This document shows, one piece after another, positions 23,370 through 26,833 of a DNA stretch of 26,833 bases. Origin of the DNA: an uncultured Mycoplasmatota bacterium (lineage in GTDB: Bacteria; Bacillota_I; Bacilli_A; RF39; UBA660); the NCBI GenBank assembly GCA_946528555.1, contig CAMMYS010000005.1, positions 1 through 26,833 on the forward strand. Direction: 5' to 3'. Position 1 is the stretch's first letter. Each line of letters starts with the position of its first letter. Below the pieces are notes generated by a model. It saw nothing but the letters and a program-made list of their open reading frames with translations. It had not been told where the DNA came from and made no database searches. The position numbers and the translations under genes were made by a program.

Positions 23370-23411
23370 AAAAAGAAAAATTAGATAATAAAATGTCTAT
23401 ATTTTTCTTTT
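23370..23411 (+). terminator. Terminator of the rpsO-pnp unit
   Basis: AAAAAGAAAAAT-TAGA (23370-23385) pairs with TCTA-ATTTTTCTTTTT (23396-23411, minor mismatches) and ends in a T run. Because both arms are A/T runs it may also act on the other strand. Confidence 0.75.
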
Positions 23412-23415
23412 TTTA

Positions 23416-23444
23416 TTGTATTTTAATTTAAATAATGATAAAAT
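23416..23444 (+). promoter_or_regulatory. Promoter of the thioester adhesin gene
   Basis: TTGTAT (23416-23421), 17 bp, TAAAAT (23439-23444) with an extended TG at 23436-23437. The predicted leader is about 20 nt. Confidence 0.65.
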
Positions 23445-23469
23445 TATTTTGAAGATAGGAGAGAAATAC

Positions 23470-25269
23470 ATGAAAAAGAAAATATTATTTAGTGTAGCTG
23501 CATTTTTATTTTGTTTTGTAACTGTTAGTGCTGCTACGTTAAATCCAAAGGTGAAGACAACACCTGCAACAAATGTTGATGTAGCACCTGATACAGGTAC
23601 AACAGTATATGCAATCAATGATACTAATGCATTTAATGATTTTGCAGAAACTGTTAAATTTACTTCTAAGAGTGGAAATGCTATGATTACTCCTGGAACT
23701 GACAATGATGCAAAGAAGATTATTGTTAGTACAAATCCAGCTTTCTCTAAAGCAGTTAAAGTAATTGATGCAAACAATACTACTTTAGATACAAGCATTA
23801 CAGCTCTTGATCTAAAAGGAAATGATGGAGATTGGTTTACAGCATATTGTTTAGATCACGATGCATTCTACCCACAATATTCTGTATACAATTTTACATG
23901 GTATCCAACAGCAATTAACGGTTTATTAGCAGCTAAATATGGTGGAACTACTCCAATGTATGATAAACAAGTAGGAGTTCTAGCATTTATTGCTACTTTA
24001 AATAATGCTAAATTACTTACAGCATTAGATAAAGCTACTTCATTAAATCATGCTATGACAGGAGGAGTTAAATTTACTTTTGCATTTGAAAATGGTGATG
24101 GAGATATTTCATTCTCTATAGCAGATTTAATTAATCCAAGTACTGAATTTGCAACAATGCCATCAGTAACAAACTTAACTTTAGCTGGTGGTGAATTAAA
24201 GAAAATCTTAGGACTTGGAAATGCTAGAGTTATTGTTAAAAGTATAGTATTCCCAGTATCTGCTACTGAATCTGTTACATTAGATACAGCAAAATTAATT
24301 GAAGCAGATCCATCTGGTAAAAACTTAAATGGAGATTACGTAATTGAATTTAATGCAAAAGATATATTATTAGATAAATATACAGTTAATGATGGAAGAG
24401 ATACTACAGCATATAATCATTCATTATGGATTATTGAACATAGTTATCCTTCAATGACTGTTGATGAATTATTAACTGAAGTAGGAGCAACTAAAGAAAC
24501 ATTAGTTACTCAATTAAAAGGATTATATCAATCAGAAACATTTACAGATGAAGAAATGAATGCACTAATTGATAACTATGTTTATGAAACTGTTCAACAT
24601 GCTATTTGGAATGTTAATGGAGCTAAATTTGGTGAAGATCAATTAGGTTCAGAATTACATTTAGGTGAATTAGGAAATAGTAACGTACTAAATACAATCT
24701 ATCAATATTTAATTAAAGATAGAGGAGAAGAATATGCTAACTATGGAAAGAACACTTATAATAGTAAGAAAATAGATTTCGATAAAACAAATAATGATAA
24801 AGTTACTGAAAAAGGAGATTATTTAATCTATGGTCCTTATAAAGCAACTTATAATGTTATTGATCCAAAACCAATGACAGTTGAAGTTACTTCAGGAAAT
24901 GCTGATTCAGTAAGTTTCGTTGATGCTGATGGAAATCAATTAACATCTATTGAAAGTGGTAAAGACTTCTATGTAAGATGTAAAAAATCAGCTAAAATAA
25001 CTAATGTTAAATTTAAGATTACAGCTACTGGTAGAACATATGAAGATAATGAAAAAGGTAAAGTATACTTTGCAAATTATCCAAATCAACAAAATGTTCT
25101 TACTGGTTTAAAATATAAAGATGTTTCTCAAACTGATGAAGTAGAGTTAACATACAACCCTAAAACAGGAGTTCCAAATATTGCTATAGTATTTATAATT
25201 ACTTTAATAGCATTCTCACTTGGATATTTAGCATTAAGTTATAATAACAAGTCAATGGAATTAAATTAA
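23470..25269 (+). CDS. Thioester-domain (TED) surface adhesin with NPKTG tail
   Basis: 599 residues. A signal peptide (1-21, ending VSA) is followed by a region containing WFTAYCLDHD with Cys127, and by LWIIEHSYPSM and ETVQHAIWNVNG with Gln376. Known TEDs form an internal Cys-Gln thioester that bonds covalently to host surface proteins, and Tyr-Cys plus QxAIW is their signature. Between the Cys and LWIIEH sits an extra beta-rich block of about 100 residues (VIVKSIVFPVSATES region). A further domain (about 440-570) looks Ig-like or SpaA-type. The C-terminus is NPKTG, then a hydrophobic helix and a short tail, resembling a sortase signal although the tail is not strongly basic. The ATG at 23470 follows AGGAGAG; an upstream in-frame TTG is in the -35 element. 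Monocistronic. Confidence 0.87.
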   Translation: MKKKILFSVAAFLFCFVTVSAATLNPKVKTTPATNVDVAPDTGTTVYAINDTNAFNDFAETVKFTSKSGNAMITPGTDNDAKKIIVSTNPAFSKAVKVIDANNTTLDTSITALDLKGNDGDWFTAYCLDHDAFYPQYSVYNFTWYPTAINGLLAAKYGGTTPMYDKQVGVLAFIATLNNAKLLTALDKATSLNHAMTGGVKFTFAFENGDGDISFSIADLINPSTEFATMPSVTNLTLAGGELKKILGLGNARVIVKSIVFPVSATESVTLDTAKLIEADPSGKNLNGDYVIEFNAKDILLDKYTVNDGRDTTAYNHSLWIIEHSYPSMTVDELLTEVGATKETLVTQLKGLYQSETFTDEEMNALIDNYVYETVQHAIWNVNGAKFGEDQLGSELHLGELGNSNVLNTIYQYLIKDRGEEYANYGKNTYNSKKIDFDKTNNDKVTEKGDYLIYGPYKATYNVIDPKPMTVEVTSGNADSVSFVDADGNQLTSIESGKDFYVRCKKSAKITNVKFKITATGRTYEDNEKGKVYFANYPNQQNVLTGLKYKDVSQTDEVELTYNPKTGVPNIAIVFIITLIAFSLGYLALSYNNKSMELN

Positions 25270-25275
25270 TCTAAT

Positions 25276-25309
25276 AAAAAAGAAAACATTTAAAGTGTTT
25301 TCTTTTTTT
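25276..25309 (+). terminator. Terminator of the adhesin gene
   Basis: AAAAAAGAAAACA (25276-25288) pairs with TGTTTTCTTTTTT (25296-25308), loop TTTAAAG, ending in a T run to 25309. Confidence 0.92.
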
Positions 25310-25337
25310 ATGCCTAATTATATATTAGGAGGAAAAT

Positions 25338-26063
25338 ATGATTAATGTAATTAAAAGCCATTATTTTAGCATAGTAATATCATTCTTATTTTTAGTAATA
25401 AATACCATAGAGTTTATATATTTTAAAGATAATATTATTTGTGATAAAGAATGTGAGGTTTGCAATAACAGTATTTTCAAAGAAGAAAATGAAACTATTG
25501 TAGAAGAATCAAATGAAATATATGTTGATATTAAAGGAGAAGTTAAAAAACCAGGTGTTTATAAAGTTTCAAAAGAAACTAGAGTTAGTGATTTAATATT
25601 GTTAAGCGGTGGACTTACTAAGAATGCTAATACTAGATTTATCAATTTATCTAAAATAGTTAAAGATGGTGAGGTAATTGTAATCTATTCGAATAATGAA
25701 ATAAAGAATGCAACTAAGTTTAAAACAATAACTAAAACAGTTTATGTAGATACACCTTGTGTTTGTGAAGAAGTTAAGAATGATGCATGCTTAATTGAGA
25801 ATCTTGATATTAAAGATCCAGTTATAGAACAAGAGGAAAATAAAACAAATGATACAAATGAAACGATTAATTCAAAAATAAATATAAACACAGCAAGTAA
25901 AGAAGAATTAATGACATTAACTGGAATAGGTGCTTCTAAAGCAACAGCTATTATTGAATATAGAGATAATAATGGTTTATTTAAAAGTATTGAAGATATT
26001 ATGAAAGTAAATGGTATTAGTGAGTCAATATATGCTAAGATTAAGGAAAATATTACTATCTGA
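25338..26063 (+). CDS. comEA: ComEA, DNA-uptake receptor
   Basis: 241 residues. An N-terminal membrane helix (about 10-27) is followed by a SLBB-type domain (IYVDIKGEVKKPGVYKV, 56-72) and, after a polar linker, a C-terminal helix-hairpin-helix DNA-binding pair (ININTASKEELMTLTGIGASKATAIIEYRDNNG at about 179-211). This is the ComEA layout: it binds double-stranded DNA outside the membrane and delivers it to ComEC. It starts after AGGAGG (25327-25332). Next to it comEC overlaps its 3' end, an order typical of competence operons. There is no perfect promoter right upstream, only A/T-rich sequence after the terminator. Confidence 0.93.
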   Translation: MINVIKSHYFSIVISFLFLVINTIEFIYFKDNIICDKECEVCNNSIFKEENETIVEESNEIYVDIKGEVKKPGVYKVSKETRVSDLILLSGGLTKNANTRFINLSKIVKDGEVIVIYSNNEIKNATKFKTITKTVYVDTPCVCEEVKNDACLIENLDIKDPVIEQEENKTNDTNETINSKININTASKEELMTLTGIGASKATAIIEYRDNNGLFKSIEDIMKVNGISESIYAKIKENITI

Positions 26064-26833
26064 TATTTTTTATTTGATAATATTAGTTTTATCTTTAATA
26101 TATGCTATTGTATTTATTAAAAATTATTATGTGAAAAGTATATATAGTATAAACGATAGAGTCTTTTACTTAATTATTAAATCAATAAAAATAGATGGAG
26201 ATAAACTGAGTTTAGAATTTTCTAATAATTTAATAGGTAATTATTATTTTAAAAATGAAATAGAAAAGAATAGCTTTAATTATAAAATTGGTGATCAAGT
26301 TAAAGTGATTGGTAAACTATCTGAACCAAGCAATAATACAATACCAAATACATTTAATTATAAGAAATATTTATATTATAAAGGTATAGAATATATTATT
26401 AATGTAGAAAATATTTATTTAATAAAAAGAAATAAAAACATTTTTTATAAAATAAAAAATATAATTATAGATCGAATTTCTAATGTGAAAAATAATGAAT
26501 ATTTATATGCATTTATTCTAGGTAAATCTTCATATATTGATAATGATGTATATAATAATTATAAAATTAATGGAGTAACACATCTATTTGCTTTATCAGG
26601 ATTACATGTATCAATGTTTTCCTCTTTTTTATTATTAATTTTTAATAAGATAAAATTAAATGAAAAATTATCATATTTATTAACTAGCATATTCTTAATA
26701 TTTTTTTCATTTATAGCATCATTTACACCATCTATTTTAAGAGCAGTTATCTTTTTTATATTATCTAGCATTAATATAGTATATTACTTCTATATTAAGC
26801 CAAAAAACCTTTTATATTTAACATTTATAATAC
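26032..26833 (+). CDS. comEC: ComEC, DNA uptake channel, N-terminal part (runs off the window)
   Basis: An open frame in phase with base 26032 runs to the window end without a stop, giving about 267 residues. It contains two N-terminal hydrophobic helices, an OB-fold-like DUF4131 domain (KVIGKLSEPSNNTIPNTFNYKKYLYYKGI), and the competence-domain signature THLFALSGLHVSMF (about 183-196) with PSILRAVIFF further on. ComEC forms the membrane pore for DNA import and usually has a C-terminal beta-lactamase-like domain, which is outside this window. The start is uncertain: ATG 26032 (MLRLRKILLSD) or ATG 26011 (MVLVSQYMLRL), with weak ribosome-binding sequence in both cases. Either start overlaps comEA by 32-53 nt, so translational coupling is likely. 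Confidence 0.9.
   Translation, partial: MLRLRKILLSDIFYLIILVLSLIYAIVFIKNYYVKSIYSINDRVFYLIIKSIKIDGDKLSLEFSNNLIGNYYFKNEIEKNSFNYKIGDQVKVIGKLSEPSNNTIPNTFNYKKYLYYKGIEYIINVENIYLIKRNKNIFYKIKNIIIDRISNVKNNEYLYAFILGKSSYIDNDVYNNYKINGVTHLFALSGLHVSMFSSFLLLIFNKIKLNEKLSYLLTSIFLIFFSFIASFTPSILRAVIFFILSSINIVYYFYIKPKNLLYLTFII

Overview
The window is a gene-dense, very AT-rich stretch from a low-GC Gram-positive-type bacterium. Arg is almost always AGA, start regions carry GGAG or GGTGAT ribosome binding sites, and TGA ends several genes, so the standard bacterial code is used rather than the Mycoplasma code. ComEA/ComEC, a MurT/GatD-like pair, a thioester adhesin with a sortase-like tail and small intergenic gaps fit an uncultured Bacilli/Mollicutes-related lineage (RF39- or Erysipelotrichia-like, often gut-associated). 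That placement is inference from gene content, not from a marker-gene comparison. No tRNA, rRNA, mobile element, CRISPR array or origin was seen, and no gap exceeds 300 bases.

Layout. 1-2274: C-terminal tail of a YlmH-like RNA-binding protein, enolase, and a membrane-anchored unknown, closed by a strong terminator. 2308-5008: a short-chain dehydrogenase, then a Mn-type CDF exporter coupled to an ADP-ribosylglycohydrolase. 5030-9925: two large surface-type proteins with alpha/beta-hydrolase domains, on either side of an MgtC/SapB membrane protein. 9998-12186: an operon of a HAD phosphatase, a NodB polysaccharide deacetylase and a DUF1295 membrane protein. 12241-13315: an SMC/ABC-like predicted ATPase and a small unknown. 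13390-14745: an alanine/glycine:cation symporter. 14819-16872: a MurT-like/GatD-like pair, facing a minus-strand ATP-grasp gene (16892-17878) across a bidirectional terminator. 17967-20764: a DUF4353 lipoprotein, a family 2 glycosyltransferase and a bactofilin-like beta-helix membrane protein. 20766-23411: rpsO with a structured leader, then pnp. 23470-25269: a thioester-domain adhesin. 25338 to the end: comEA and the start of comEC, which runs off the window.

Most genes are on the plus strand in units of one to three, each unit closed by a perfect hairpin and reopened by a TGnTATAAT-type extended -10, often with a predicted leader of only about 10-20 nt.

The most striking observation is the MurT/GatD-like pair. 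The GatD-like protein keeps the family fold landmarks but has lost the catalytic Cys, the catalytic His and the glycine-rich loop before them. Its MurT partner has lost the conserved acidic motif that contacts the amidotransferase. The pair probably does not make isoglutaminyl lipid II by the known glutamine-dependent route. Other items worth a second look are a 918-residue hydrolase-headed protein with a mucin-like stalk but no signal peptide, and a 442-residue fusion of a pilin-like two-helix membrane module to an esterase.
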